The notes under the pieces were generated by a model. The model saw only the letters and a program-made list of their open reading frames with translations. It was not told where the DNA came from and ran no database searches. The translations under genes were made by a program, and so were the position numbers. This document shows, piece by piece, positions 32,879 to 44,640 of a stretch of 64,000 nt of DNA (the first letter of the stretch is position 1; every line of letters starts with the position of its first letter). Location of the stretch: assembly GCF_031143425.1 (NCBI RefSeq), contig NC_090447.1, positions 849,901,760-849,965,759 of the forward strand, written 5' to 3'. The stretch is from Pleurodeles waltl (Eukaryota > Chordata > Amphibia > Caudata > Salamandridae).

Positions 32879-33570
32879 TTAATATAAATACATTGTATGT
32901 ACAACAAGAGAGGTGTCATGCAAACGACCTCCATGCAAGGATCGTAGCGTTGTTAAGAAAGTGGCACAAAAGCATTCCAAGTGAAGGTGGCACAAGTGAA
33001 ATCTGACTGGCAGTGGATCTATGGTGAGGATCCACAAGTATGTAGTAAACCAACCAACGTCATATCCTGTATAAGTCAATTCCCAGAGGTGGGTGAAAAG
33101 AGCCATGAACTGATCCCTGTCCACAAACAGTGCAAGTATCTCCGAGGTGAGAATTCTTGAGAGCTTAGCAAATCAAATGAAGTCAATTACTGCATACATT
33201 GATTTAAAGGGGCATAAACTGAGAGCAACTGACAAAAGGAGCAAACATCCAGTGGTCCAAGTGCGGGGTGCCAAGTGAATGGTTTATCTGTTCTGAGAAG
33301 CCTTTCCCATTTGTGGGTGAGTGTTGGTGCTAAGAGAGATTCTTAAAGGAATAAATGAATAACTAACCAATCATTAAATGAGTATGGCTGAAACTAGCTA
33401 GAAAGTGCTCAATCAAAATACCTAGGGATTAACTGTATTGAGCTGCGAGCACAAAAAACAGCGACAATCATATATCAATGATGCATATATTACGTGTCTC
33501 TTCGACCACGAGTATGAATGAAAGAATGCTGCGCATAAAAGAGGGAAAGAAGTAGAGGAAGGAAAGCCAC
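32879..33570. other. intergenic, nothing recognised
   Basis: No protein-like frame, repeat or inverted end seen before the LTR begins. Confidence 0.5.
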
Positions 33571-34345
33571 TGTGAGAGCGGAATTAATTACTAATATATT
33601 TCTATTGATTAATATTATAAGAATCAACATAAATTAGGATAACATAGAGAAAAGCGTATGTATTAGAAGACGTGCCTACCTGAGTGGCTGTCATAGTGTG
33701 TAATAACGAATAATAAATTCATAATTGAACGTTTCTCGATGTGGAAATGTAGAATATGTATTAACGAATTCTAATGATATATTATTGTTATGTGTTTACG
33801 TAAATAATATTAGCCATTGATTGATCATGTAGTTTTGGGCCTACTTGACAAGTCGCCTGCTAAACTACCTGACATGGAAAATGTTTGTAAATGTTCTGTA
33901 AAAGCAGAGAATCAACGTTATGACCAAGCGATTTGTAAATGTCTTAAACTTTCTCATGAGAACTGCCTGCTAAAATGTCTTGTACTAGGAAATGCAACAT
34001 TGTAGACTTGATACTTGAGACAGCGATGTTCTAAGGGCTGAACAATGGATACACTGAGTGAAGCTGGGATTGCAACAAGAAAGTTACCTGACGAACCTGA
34101 TGATGGGAATAGGAGAAGAGGAGCCAATCACCGACATGTGAAAGACAGTTTAGATATATTTTAGACATATAGGTTATAGCATATTGGCTCTACTGCAAAC
34201 GTACGAGATTCTGACCAATGACTGCATGAGAAGACTTTCATGGTAGTTTAACTTGCTCTGCCTGACCCTAGGTAGGAGAGCTTCTTTTTCTGAAAAATTC
34301 AGAGTGATTTTTTCTGTCCTTCTTAGTGTCCTGTTCTTGAAGAAT
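33571..34345 (+). repeat. 5' LTR (portion matched by the 3' copy)
   Basis: Begins TGTGAGAGCGGAATTAATTA. It aligns with 45459-46240 to the point CTTCTTAGTGTCCTG (about 34320-34345), after which the 3' copy diverges. The true 5' LTR is probably longer, because the 3' copy is truncated and a TATAAAAG lies at 35131. Confidence 0.85.
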
Positions 34346-36285
34346 CACAGTAGTATGTCTTCTGCTATTTTGTGTTAATGTTGATTCTTATAGCATATTG
34401 TCTCGAGGTTCAGTTAACTTAGAGTCTAACCATGACTGAGCCATCCCCTTTCACTGCCCATTGCTGAAGCTGACCAGATGGATGTCCACCTGATGAAGAA
34501 ACTGTCTTTTGCTAACTCACTGAGGAGAGGTATAATCATGCTATTGTTTTGTGCTGATATTGTGCTCTTCTTTTATGTACAAACTGCTATTTTGACAGAG
34601 CCATAGTTAGATGTTTTCCAAATTATCTTTTGACTAAATTGTTTTGCATGAAGCTCAAACAAGCTATTCTAATTTGAAGGTTAGTTAGTAAGCCTAGAAT
34701 ATTGACTAAATTGTTATTTACAAAGAATTCATCCTATTCACTTGTTGATTCTAGATGTATACAGTTTCTGTTTTTCAATTAATGCTACTGTTGATTTGTA
34801 TTGTAATCTTAGAGGGTTTAACGGTTAATGCTTTAACTAGATTGAAATACTTTAGAAGATTTGGTCAACCTGTGCTGTTTGTATATGTTTATCATTTGGT
34901 TTTAAGACTAATCCACATGATATTAGCATTGTTAATCTAGGGAAATCAATATACCAAATTTATACTAAAGATGTGGTTTTTCGTGACCAAAGGGGTCATG
35001 GTGTGTAAAGATTATTGACTCTGAAATAGATGTTGTTTGTTGATTGTGGAGTTGTAACTTATAGTTGAATCACTATAAGTATAGTCAAAAGGTCCATCGA
35101 ACCTCTAACACGTCCCTTTATAAATTAAACTATAAAAGACCAAATAAGGTCAGACGTGCTCACAGATTTTGGTAGAAGACAATGGTTTGTCTCCTAAAGA
35201 AGCCACTATTCGTTGGGTGGATAGTCTCTTTAAGAGATCACTGTAATTTCTAGAATTTGGCACAGTTGGATAGTACGTCTCCTTAAGAGGCCACTATGAT
35301 CCCCAGATATAAAGGCTATAATTTTCCAGATTTTGGTAGTACAAACAATAGATTATGGCTCCCTAAGAAGCTACCATGACATTCCCAAAACCTTGGAGTT
35401 TGTCAATGCTTGTTTGAGGATAATCTAAGTTTCTAGCAAAGTGTGAATGAAATAAGTTTTGTGCTTGCACAGCTTAAGCAAATCGCAGGTGAATTGTGAT
35501 GTTTGAGAGTGAATAGGGAGTTTGCATACTCTAAATGAAGATGTTTAAGCAGTTTGCGTACTCCAAATGAAGTTGTTTAAGGAGTTTGCACACTCCAAAA
35601 ATGTGCGTGTAGGGAAGTCATCAAACTTCATATGTGTGTGGCGCTTTGTGCTCAAAAATTGTCCATGTGATTGTTGGTATAAGGACCCTGCGTGTTCTAA
35701 GACTCCGGAGTACTGAATAAGTGTATGAGACACTTGGTTTATGTTGCAATATTGTGCAATTTGTTTAATAGGTCAATCAAAAAGTGTTAAAAGTGAGTGA
35801 GTGAGTGATAGTTTTTGACGGCGATTTGGTGAGTCCTATGTGCACCAGGAGGATCTAACGATCAGTTCAGAGTAGAATTTGCTGATCAACTTTTGCTTGC
35901 GAGTCAGGGAAACTGAGATAGAAGGAGTATCTGTTAGAGCTAAATGCTGCAGTTGAAAATACAGTAAAGTTTCTGAAGCGATTGTGTTACCTACTTGTAG
36001 TAAGCAGGCAAGTTGTGTGTTGATTTTATTTAGTGCTCGCAATCTATGCATTTAGTTGGGCGCGGATCTGAATTGAGGAAGATAAGCCGAAGGGCTTTGT
36101 CAGCCATTGTACATGTGAGTGTGACGTCACTAGAGCCGCGCTGGCATAGGCCCGTTGGTAAGAAAGGTAACAAACAGATTAGTGGACAATTGTGAAGCGT
36201 AATTGGTTGAGAAGGTAGGCGAAAAGGATTTTGGGATTGAAATGTACTTCCTGATTTGATTGAGGAGTAGCATAAAGTACAGAAA
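34346..36285 (+). other. rest of 5' LTR and/or leader
   Basis: About 1.9 kb without convincing coding sequence. Candidate TATA boxes are TATAAATT (35119) and TATAAAAG (35131). A set of imperfect repeats around CTAAGAAGCCACTAT is annotated separately. GTGAGTGAGTGAGTGATAG at 35791 resembles a splice donor. A long LTR of about 2.2-2.5 kb, with R and U5 in this interval, would explain the absence of genes; this is inference. Confidence 0.45.
35160..35400 (+). repeat. quasi-repeats in the ERV leader
   Basis: Four variants of one 15-20-base motif occur about 50-75 bases apart: CTCCTAAAGAAGCCACTATT, CTCTTTAAGAGATCACTGTA, CTCCTTAAGAGGCCACTATG and CTCCCTAAGAAGCTACCATG. They are accompanied by variants of GATTTTGGTAG. 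Some copies are palindromic (CTTTAAGAG, CCTTAAGAGG). Confidence 0.7.
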
Positions 36286-37473
36286 TTAAATTTTTCAAAG
36301 CATTAAAGAGTGCCCTAAGGGAAGATGTGCTGATTCCAGTTAGAATAGGAAAAGTTACACTGCCAGAAGGTACACCCGCATATATCAGATTCAAAGAACA
36401 AGGAGCTGCACCATGTCTTTGGCTAAAACAATGGTGCAAAGAGACAGAGAAAGAAGGAAGCTTAGCATTCCCTGCCCATGGAATAATTTAATTTGAGAAT
36501 CTTAGAGAATATGAGGAGAGAACTGTATGATTTGAAACCTTCTCCGAGACCTGCACAATTTGAAGCATTAGCTATTTGGGAGTTAGTGGGCAGACGGGAA
36601 CAGCAACAGAAATTTGAGAGAAGAATGAGAAAAGCTGAGAAAACTTTAATTAAGGCAAGATGGGATAGAGAGCAGAGAGTTTGGAGAGCTGAGACGTTAC
36701 AGGGAACTGTGATGTTTCCTGCAATTACACAAGAGAATGAGAGCAAGGCTAGAAAGAGTACCAAAGAGAAGGATTTGTATCATTCAGATGACAGAGCAGA
36801 AATCAACAGAGTCTAGAAAGTCTTTAACTTAGGTGAAGAGTCAGATGATGACAAGTTTATTTTGCAATTACTGATAAATCGTCCCCCACCATATGCAGCA
36901 CATGAGACAGGTACCAGTACCTGTGCAGATCCTAGAGCTCCGGTACCAATTGAAACTGCACCAGGGCAAGCACATGTTAGCTATAACGTTCCTACTATTT
37001 CTACAATTCAAACACCTATACCGCAGATTGACATACCGAAAATTTACCCAGATGTACCTATTGTAGACACTGCAACAAATTTAATGATGCTGACAGGTCA
37101 AGCTGCCCACATGAGACAGATTTATCAAAAGCCAACATTGATTCAGATGGAGTCTCCCCCAAATTTAATGTCTCCAATGCAAGCTCATACCATCCCGAGA
37201 TACGCTCCTATCACAGGGTCATAGACAGAGATGTCTGCATTTACCAGTCAGGATACAGGAATAACATACTCTAGAGATCAGAACGTCCGACTTAAACCAT
37301 ACGCCATATTTGTGCCTGTTACTATTGGTCCAGTTATACCCTTGTTTGTCCAGGGAAATAATAAGAGCAGTAAACAGAGAATTCTGAATCCAAGTGTAGG
37401 GATGGAAAGGTTCAATGAACATGCAGCGATGATGTCTCTCATGAAACCGACGTTTGACAGACAGGTCCATTAA
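36286..37473 (+). pseudogene. gag: ERV gag, N-terminal (matrix) and linker part
   Basis: A first frame to a TAA at 36489 includes LREDVLIPVRIGKVTLPEGT and LWLKQWCKETEKEGSLAFP, a matrix-like opening. A frame change leads into 36493-36816, a very charged Arg/Lys/Glu helix (about residues 36-75) that looks like a coiled coil. Next come a Pro/Thr/Ile-rich linker (36862-37224) and a segment at 37231-37473 with ITYSRDQNVRLKPYAIFVP. Stops at about 36814 and 37222 break it. Gag builds the particle core; the matrix binds membrane. Assignment rests on position, composition and the downstream capsid and zinc knuckle. Confidence 0.65.
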
Positions 37474-39286
37474 TTGATTTTTGTTGTCCCAGGACTCCTC
37501 TGAATAATCGATGGAGATCAGACAGAGGTCCTAAACCAAGTTTGGTTACACCAGAGACTCCATGTCTAACGTTACTGCAAATACTGAATGTGAGTAATAT
37601 TAAGATTGCTTTACGAGGCTTGTCAGCTCAGCAGTTGATTGAATGGTTGGAGAAGCTGAGTAGCACAGAAGGAGATTCCTGTGGAGGAAGGTCACTGAAT
37701 TTGACTTGACCAGGCTTAGATTAGAGGCAGATGAAATAATTGAGGGAACAATAGGGTTAGACAGAATAGACTGATACCAGGAAGATGAATTGTGATATTT
37801 GTGGATACTAATTACCAAATGGGCAGGATAAGTACATCAGAAATTAGCAGGCCTGGTTGACAAATATGACATAGAAATTGAGAAAATGAAACATTTGAAA
37901 AGAAGTTACAGATTAGAATTTCATTCAAAAGACATTGAGAACATCAGAATACCGGGAATGAAAATTCATATTAGGTAATTGATCCAGAGCATTCAAACAT
38001 GGGGAGCATTAGATAAATGGGAAATAAGCAAGACTAGAAGAAAAGGTATTCAGCAAATCATACTACAAATGTGCAGCAGGCTGATGACCCAGTGAAAATA
38101 TTACCAATGAGAGAAATTCCGGAACAGAACTTTATTCATATCCCTTGGAGAAGAAGTGTCAACTTGTCCTTTACAAATGATTATCCCAGGTTGAGAGAGA
38201 AGCCAGTGGAATGGTACCAGCAAACAGATAGGTTTGTGAAACTTGCAAAATGTCTGTGGGAGGATTTGAATACCCTATTAGAAATTGTGGTTCCAGCAGA
38301 TTTATGGGTTGAATGTAAGAGATGCATAGGTTGGCCGACAAGAGAACCTCCACGAGATCCAGCTACAGGTGCACCATCTCCTGAAGTAATGAAATACTAT
38401 TACAAGTTGTATTAATTTTTGGAAATAAGAATTTCTCCCAAGAATACTGATTGGCAGAGAATAAATACGACAGCTCAGGAAGTCAAGGAGTCCGTACATG
38501 CATATTATGAGAGATTGTTGCAGGCATTTAAAATTACAGTGGAACAGAAACAATTGAGCTGAAGGACATGATTTGTTTTGCGTTTAGATTTGTTGAATGA
38601 TTCAGAACTGAAATTAGCCAGATGATTAAGAGTCATTTGATTTGTTGGCAAGCGAAGCCGATTAATGACGTTTTGCAATATGCCAAGTACTGTAGTGAAG
38701 AGACTGAGTTGAAGCAAAGGAAGTTGAAAGATAAATCAATGATGACGCAGATTAAAGAGGCACAATCAGGAAGGCAATGAAGTTTTCCACAGCAGCAGCA
38801 GGGAAACATGTCGTTGCAGAATCAGGCGAAAGGTAGAGCTCGAGGTGGAATTGGAAATGTGAACCGTGGTCCCGATTTGAATACTGCAGTCACTCAGCAC
38901 AATGTGCAGGGAATGAAAAGGATGTTACCATGTCACGCTTGCCAAGGCCTCGGACATTGGAAGCAGGAGTGTCCGATGCTAGTGCAGGAACGTGTTGTCC
39001 ACAAACAAATTGAATCAATTATTTTCCGAATATGAGAGGACCAAGAATAAAAGGTCTTCAACCTATGCAACAAATGCAAATGTCATGCTTGCAGCAAATG
39101 CAACCCCAAGTCCAAATGGTACCTAGGCAACAGATTCAGCTACCTCAATCCCCAGTAGAACTGCAACAGAGGATGCTTCCTCAGCAGGGCACAGGTCAAA
39201 GTTTCAAAATGAGTAATAACACAAAACACCAATACCTATTACACAGTATGGATGGTTCAATGATGACTGGGTAAGTGAGAGTCCGG
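37474..39286 (+). pseudogene. gag: ERV gag, capsid and nucleocapsid part
   Basis: After a broken stretch (37480-38070) the frame at 38071-38415 reads a capsid-like segment (WRRSVNLSFTNDYPRLREKP, KPVEWYQQTDRFVKLAKCLW). After a TAA at 38413 there follows EVKESVHAYYERLLQAFKI (about 38480-38530), the major homology region style of gammaretroviral capsids. A single zinc knuckle CHACQGLGHWKQEC, matching C-x2-C-x4-H-x4-C, is at about 38935-38976 and would bind genomic RNA. A Gln/Met/Pro-rich tail (39032-39274) follows. Several stops and shifts are present. One zinc knuckle is typical of gamma-type Gag. Confidence 0.8.
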
Positions 39287-39840
39287 ATGAAGAAGAATGT
39301 GTGTTAGCTGCTTCATTAGAAGTAGATCAGAAGTGTCCGTATGTGAAAGGAAAGGTAATGGGTCACAATGTCTCATTTTTAGTTGACACAGGAGCTACAC
39401 GCTCTACAGTTAGAAGTGAAGAAGTCTCAAACTTGCCTTTTTCAGGAAAAAATGTGCAGATTGTAGGAGTTGCAAACCAGTATTTGACAAACCCTATTAC
39501 AGAGCCCGTTTTGGTTAAAATGAGGCCTATATAAATTTATAGTTTGTGACTCAAGTAAGGTTTTTTTTTAACTAGGTAGAGATTTACTATGCAAAACGAG
39601 ATGTTCTATTACCTGCTCAAATGATGAATTTGCCATTCAGACAAATAGCGATGATGAAGATGACCCTCCAGAGATAACAGATTGGGACTCAGTGGATGAA
39701 GAGTACCCCTTGACCAGTTTCTTTCCTGTTTTTACAATGCAAGATCTTCCTTCTGACTTACGGGGAATAGTTACAAATAAAGTTTGGGATCTTTCAGGAA
39801 AGGAGATTGGTTTAATCAAAGGAGTTGTGCCAGTTAAAGT
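39287..39840 (+). pseudogene. pro: ERV protease
   Basis: The frame 39301-39534 has NVSFLVDTGATRSTV, the active-site DTGA of retroviral aspartic proteases, at about residue 29. After a shift, LGRDLLCK (about 39571-39595) is the G-R-D-L/I element near the protease C-terminus. An acidic/Ser-rich stretch follows (SDDEDDPPEIT-like, about 39648-39690). The enzyme cleaves Gag and Gag-Pol. A TAA at about 39532 and a T-run at 39558-39566 break the frame. Confidence 0.85.
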
Positions 39841-40670
39841 TCTGGTTAAGCCAAATTAGATTTTTTTCCCCAGATTCCCCAATCCCACATAACTCAGTAT
39901 GTTGTGGTAGGAATTGCCCCAATAATTGCAGAATTTGTAAAGCAAGGTGTCTTAAAAGACATTCTGAGAGCCCTTGTAATTCGCCTATAATAGGATTGCG
40001 GAAACCTTGTGGGAAATTAGTTTAGGATTTTAGGAAAATCAATTAAATTATGATTAAATGTTGCTCAGTAGTGCCAAATCCAGCAGTGATATTGTTTCAG
40101 ATCCCCTGTGATGCTGAATGGTTGACCATAGTGGACCTATCACAAGCATTCTTTTCTGTACCTCTTCATGAGGAGGGACAGTTTCTCTTCTGTTTCAAAT
40201 TTTTGGATCGAGTCTATTGTTGGTGTATAATTCCTCAAGATTTTTCAGAGTCACCATCCATTTTTAACCATATACTGAAGAAGAATCTAGAGTCTTTGGA
40301 AACACCCAATCAATCGACACTAGTGCAGTACATTGATGACTTGTTGATCGCTTCAAGGATGAAGGAAGCATGCAGGCATAATACTAATGCTTTGGTGAAT
40401 CATTTGGGAAAAAATGCACATAAAGTGTCCCTGGCACAATTACAATACTGCCTGGGAGAAGTGAAGTACTTAGGACATTTGATTGAAAAGGGAGCTAGAA
40501 AAATATCCAGAGAGAGTCACAGCCATATTGCAGATGAATCCCCCAGCTGCACAAAGGGATATCAGAATGTTTTTGGGAATGGTGAGTTATTGTCGACATT
40601 GAATTCCAGATTTTTATATCATCTCAAAACCACTGCAGAAGTTGACACACAAAGAAGTTACTGATCCCTT
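39841..40670 (+). pseudogene. pol: ERV reverse transcriptase
   Basis: From about 39890 a broken frame has QYVVVGIAPIIAEFVKQGVL, the RT fingers. The main frame 40050-40664 contains VDLSQAFFSVPLHEEGQF, motif A with its catalytic Asp, IPQDFSESPSIFNHIL, the P-Q-G-F-x-x-S-P-x-x-F-N block (Gly replaced by Asp in this copy), and LVQYIDDLLIAS, the YxDD catalytic box (about 40325-40360). CLGEVKYLGHLIEKGARKI is the palm/thumb junction block. The order and spacing fit gamma/epsilon retroviruses. Frame breaks occur at both ends. Confidence 0.9.
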
Positions 40671-41760
40671 AGAGTTAGATCCAGCTTGCATAAAAGCGTT
40701 TACCGACTTGGGAGAAAGTCTGTTCATAGCCCCAGATTTGGGAATGCATGACTACACATAACCTTTTATATTGTTTTGTCATGAGCGTGATGCATGTTCC
40801 TTGTCTGTTCTGACATAAGTCCATGGTTGTGTAAACCACCCAGTAGCATATGCTTCAGGTACTTTGGACCCAGTTGCAGCAGCTTTACCAGGCTGTTTGT
40901 GAACTGTGGCAGCAGTTGGTCTGAGTCTCACTCAGAGTGAGAGCATTGTGATGGGACACCCCTTAACTGTTTTGATCCCTCACTCCATTGAAGTTTTACT
41001 TACCAGAATGAAAACTTAGTACCTCACAAATGCAAGACTGACCAGATATGAGACCATTATTTTGGGTTAAGCAAATGTTACTCTGAAAAGGTGTACAGTG
41101 CTTAACCTAACAACCTAACTTCCAAAGGAGAACATTGAAGTTGACAAATTGAAAGATGTCGAACAAGACTGTCTAGAAGTTACTGATCTGTGCACAAAAC
41201 CTAGGCATGACATTTAAGGTACCCGATTGGGAGAAAATGGCCAAATTATTTTTGACGATGGTTCCTGTTTAAGAGATAACATGGGAACACCAAAAGCAGG
41301 ATGTGCACTGTGCACAATTTCTGGCATACTCGAAGCATCCTGGCGTCAAGGAGTATATTCCACGGAAGTGGCTGAATTAGTAGCTCTTACTACAGCATGC
41401 CATGTTTCCACACAACTTAAAGTTACCATTTACACAGATAGCTAGTATTGATTTGGAATAGTACATGATTTCTGTCAGCTATGGTCACAGAGAGATTTCC
41501 TGAACTCTTCGGGTTGGCCAGTTAGAAATGGTGAAAGAATTCATGATTTGTTACAAGCTTTACAAATGCCTAAAAACATTGTGATGATGAAATGCAGTGC
41601 CTACCAGAGATCACTTGACTTTGTATCAATGGGAAATGGATATGCAGATCAAGTTACAAGGTTTTGGACATTGAACTGTATATCGTTCAAAGACAAATGG
41701 CAACTGTTTCTTGAAGAAGAAAATTGCGCAAATTATTCTTTAACTGTGATAGACACTTGA
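40671..41760 (+). pseudogene. pol: ERV RT connection and RNase H
   Basis: The connection region (40671-41226) is broken by several stops, with readable DPVAAALPGCL-like and HSIEVLLTRM-like phrases. The RNase H frame 41227-41445 shows all three acidic residues of the core: IIFDDGSC (about 41245), VAELVALTTACH (about 41368) and VTIYTDS (about 41424). It ends in a TAG immediately after. The rest of the domain continues at 41455-41760 in a shifted frame (LNSSGWPVRNGERIHDLLQA). RNase H degrades the RNA strand during DNA synthesis. Confidence 0.85.
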
Positions 41761-42585
41761 GAAGAGTTGAAAACACTTCAAGACAATGTTGACAAAGATG
41801 AAAAGGAAATGTGGGTCAAAATGAAATGTGTACAAAGGGAGAATGATGTGTGGGTCTCAGTAGAAGAACTAATAGTATTGCTGAACAACTTGTTGACACA
41901 AATGGCTAGTTGTTATCATGGGCAAGCACATGTTGGGAGGGGTGTTATGATTCAAACCTTTAAACAGTTTTGACAGATTGCCGAAGCAATTTGCCATTGT
42001 TGCATTATCTATCTACAGATGAACATGGGTAAAAGGACTGTGGATAATATGAGCCACATTGGAAGAGCGGGAAATCCATTTAGCAGAATGTCGATGGATT
42101 TTATTGAGATGCCTGTGTATGGAGGACTGAGATACGTACGGGTGATTGTTTGTATTTTTAGTCACTGGATTGAAGCTTACCCACATGGAGAAATGACAGC
42201 CTTACAGTAGCAAAGCTACTGCTTAGAGAACTGATAGCTCATTTTGGTTTTCTAGTCTCTTTAGAAGAAGATAGAGGAAGTCACTTCAACAATGAAGTAA
42301 TTAAATTGCTGAGTTCACCTTCAAACATTGAGCAAAAGTTGCATTGTAGTTATAGCCCAGAAGCCTCAGGACTAGTTGAGCAAATGAATGGTACCTTGAA
42401 ATCAAAGCTTGTGAAGATGTGTGCATCCATGAATCTGAAATGGCCAGACGTACTGCTGTTAGTTCTGATGAGTTTGAGGAATACACCCAGCAGAAAAACT
42501 GGGCTGTCAATGCATTAAATCCTCATGGACAGCGCAATGAGATTGCCAGCATTTCCTGGCAATGCTCTTGTGACATACAGGTGAT
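41761..42585 (+). pseudogene. pol: ERV integrase, zinc and catalytic domains
   Basis: An N-terminal HHCC-like region is seen as CYHGQAHVGRG (about 41910-41942) with a degenerate Cys pair after a TGA at about 41971. The catalytic core frame 42019-42210 has FSRMSMDFIEMPVYGGLRYV, with the first Asp in MDF, and VIVCIFSHWIEAYP. The second Asp lies in LEEDRGSHFNNEV (about 42260-42300, a different frame) and the Glu in GLVEQMNGTLKSKLV (about 42370-42415). So all three DDE residues are visible, but in three broken segments (TAG at 42208). The enzyme joins viral DNA to the host chromosome. Confidence 0.88.
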
Positions 42586-43299
42586 ATGGTGTTGGATTAC
42601 TGCAAGGGTCTGGCTGATGTGGTTCGCTCTTTCCATCATCAGGTGGAGGCCACAACCGTGCAGCCATCTCAAGACCAGAGTCAAAACTTAAGAGCTGGAG
42701 ATGGGATTGTAATCAGAACACATGTGAGGAAGACTTGCCTGGAGCCCAGGTGGAACGGGGCATACCAAGTAGTACTGGGTACTACTACTGCTGTAAAGTA
42801 CGCTACACTTCCAAACTGGATTCATGCCAGCCATATTCGAAAAGTACCTTGTCGCTTGGACAATGAAGAAGAGATGTTGAGAGTACCAACAACTTCGGGA
42901 AAAACTCCAGAATCAGAGCAGGAAGCTGGAGGATCCGAGACATACTCTGAGCAGACCGAAGACAGTGTAAACACTCCTGTGAGAGACGAAACAGAGGAAA
43001 TATAGGATAGTGACAGTGAACAGACCTCAACTGAGGTAGCAGGAGAGTCTAGTCAGATGAGGGCTCTCCCAGAAGCAGGAGGCCTTGAAAGACAAACAGA
43101 GCAAACTAAAGACCCGGTAAAAGGAGTTGAGTTGGATCAAAGACAAAATGATCTGATTCCTCCAAGAGAAGTCGTAGGTACATCAAGTCAAAATCCTGCA
43201 GAACTTGAAGAAGTTGAAAATCCAACATTGAAAAGAGTCTTAACCAAGTGTCCACTGAAAGGAGATAAGTGGGCAAAGTCTCAAACCAAGAGAAAATAA
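42586..43299 (+). pseudogene. pol: ERV integrase C-terminal domain with acidic tail
   Basis: The frame 42586-43005 includes LRAGDGIVIRTHVRKTCLEP followed by RWNGAYQVVLGTTTAVKY and NWIHASHIRKVP. This is the SH3-like GPY/F-type C-terminal module of gammaretroviral integrases. It continues into a Glu/Thr/Ser-rich extension (EQEAGGSETYSEQTEDS) to a TAG at 43003, and after it a second acidic, Gln-rich frame (43057-43299) reads on to KCPLKGDKWAKSQTKRK. The extension of over 130 residues is longer than in the viruses I know. The GPY/F domain can bind host chromatin proteins. Confidence 0.85.
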
Positions 43300-43785
43300 T
43301 TTGTTACAGTATCAACAATGGAAGAAGAAGTAGACACAACAAGAAAGGAAGATTGAGTTATGGAGAACCAAATGGAGATTGAAGACTGAAAAGAAAAAGA
43401 ATTGCAGATAGAAGGTAAGCAGGTCCTGAATGGGAGTATGCAACAACTGATGATTGGCACAGTTAATTTTGTTCCTTTTATTTTGATTGAGAGATTCTGG
43501 GTTAATACTTTGGCACGTGAAATAAGTAAATGAACTGAACTTTGAGAAAATTCTGTGTAACTGAGAAAGAAAGAGACAATTGAAAGTAACCTGAAGAGAT
43601 TTTTGAGATAACCTGATTTGACAAATTGCTGAGCCAATCTTTGACAAATTGCCGATATTGACAAAAGTTCTGGAGGAGATAATGAAAGCTGTAAATAGTT
43701 GCCAAAAGAAGACTGAAGATTTTTGTTTCGCTCGTTTGCTGCATAGATATTTTCTCTCCTTCTACTTTCTGATTCTTTACAGATC
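43300..43785 (+). other. pol-env junction, no readable gene
   Basis: Purine-rich, with stops in all plus frames. It probably contains the env splice acceptor (for example TTCTGATTCTTTACAG, ending at about 43782, just before the env ATG at 43786). Confidence 0.5.
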
Positions 43786-44640
43786 ATGAGTAACCGTAAC
43801 CAACAGGTTAGGAACAATAGATGCTGTAGATACATAGGTATCGGTTTGGTGATTGTGTGCATAATAGCATGTTTGATATTGATTTTGAGTATGAGTTTCC
43901 TTGAAAAAGTTGAAACAAACCATAACTCTGCTTTAGAAACTGCTACTACACTTACAGAATTAGACCTGTTTAGAAGAGATGAGAAATATTTGCATGTAGG
44001 TAGTTCACAAGAAGATCTTTCCTCTAATGTTTTCTATCGCCTGTTGCTTGAGTGTGTTGAGACAATGGACGCAAGAGAATGTTATGTGTGCACGCAGATT
44101 CCTTCATCAGTAGAGTAAAGAGTAACTTATCATAGTTTACCACTGTCCTATGGAATAAGTTGCAGTCTTTTACTAACTGGATACTATAACAAAGAATATA
44201 TCCAGTATTTTTATTCAAATCATGGTTTAGTGTTCTCGTTTGTTCCTATAATGAAATACCTGAGTAGAGTAGCTAAGGAAAATAATGTAGACTTAGTGAG
44301 AGGATTCTTTGAACCTCCATTAATGCTTGGCACAGCTTACGCTCACAGGACTAATCTCACATGCTTGCTTACAACTATAGAAAAGAGTTTCCTAGATCAC
44401 ACTGATGACAGGAGAAATGCATTAAAGGACAAATTAGATAAGGGCTTAGTGAAAAGAACATTTAGAAATGATTATGCCTTTAGTAAAACAATTACACAAG
44501 GAAAGTTAGCTTTAGATGCACAACATGTAGGAAAGCTTTGCATATATAGACCGCAATCTAGAACAGATACATTGTTTACGGGAATGAGTGAATGTTGACA
44601 TGTGTTTCTTTTCCAGAGTAAATAGACTTTCATGTTAAAT
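43786..44640 (+). pseudogene. env: ERV envelope, leader and surface part
   Basis: The ATG at 43786 follows a pyrimidine-rich acceptor-like TTTACAG. The product begins with a short basic N-terminus and a hydrophobic segment at about residues 18-38 (IGLVIVCIIACLILILSM), a long uncleaved-type signal or leader. Next comes ECVETMDARECYVCTQIPSS, with CYVC resembling the C-x-x-C of gamma-type surface subunits. A TAA at 44116 breaks it; 44230-44598 continues with VRGFFEPPLMLGTAYAHRTN and is broken again at 44596. The surface subunit recognises receptors. No receptor-binding domain can be identified. Confidence 0.65.

Noticed and set aside
35829..35850. TGGTGAGTCCTATGTGCACC as retroviral primer-binding site
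   Set aside because: It starts with TGG but its complement does not match any tRNA 3' end that I can recall.
43312..43862. Long minus-strand frame (193 codons) opposite the pol-env junction
   Set aside because: Shadow of purine-rich plus-strand DNA; no motif.
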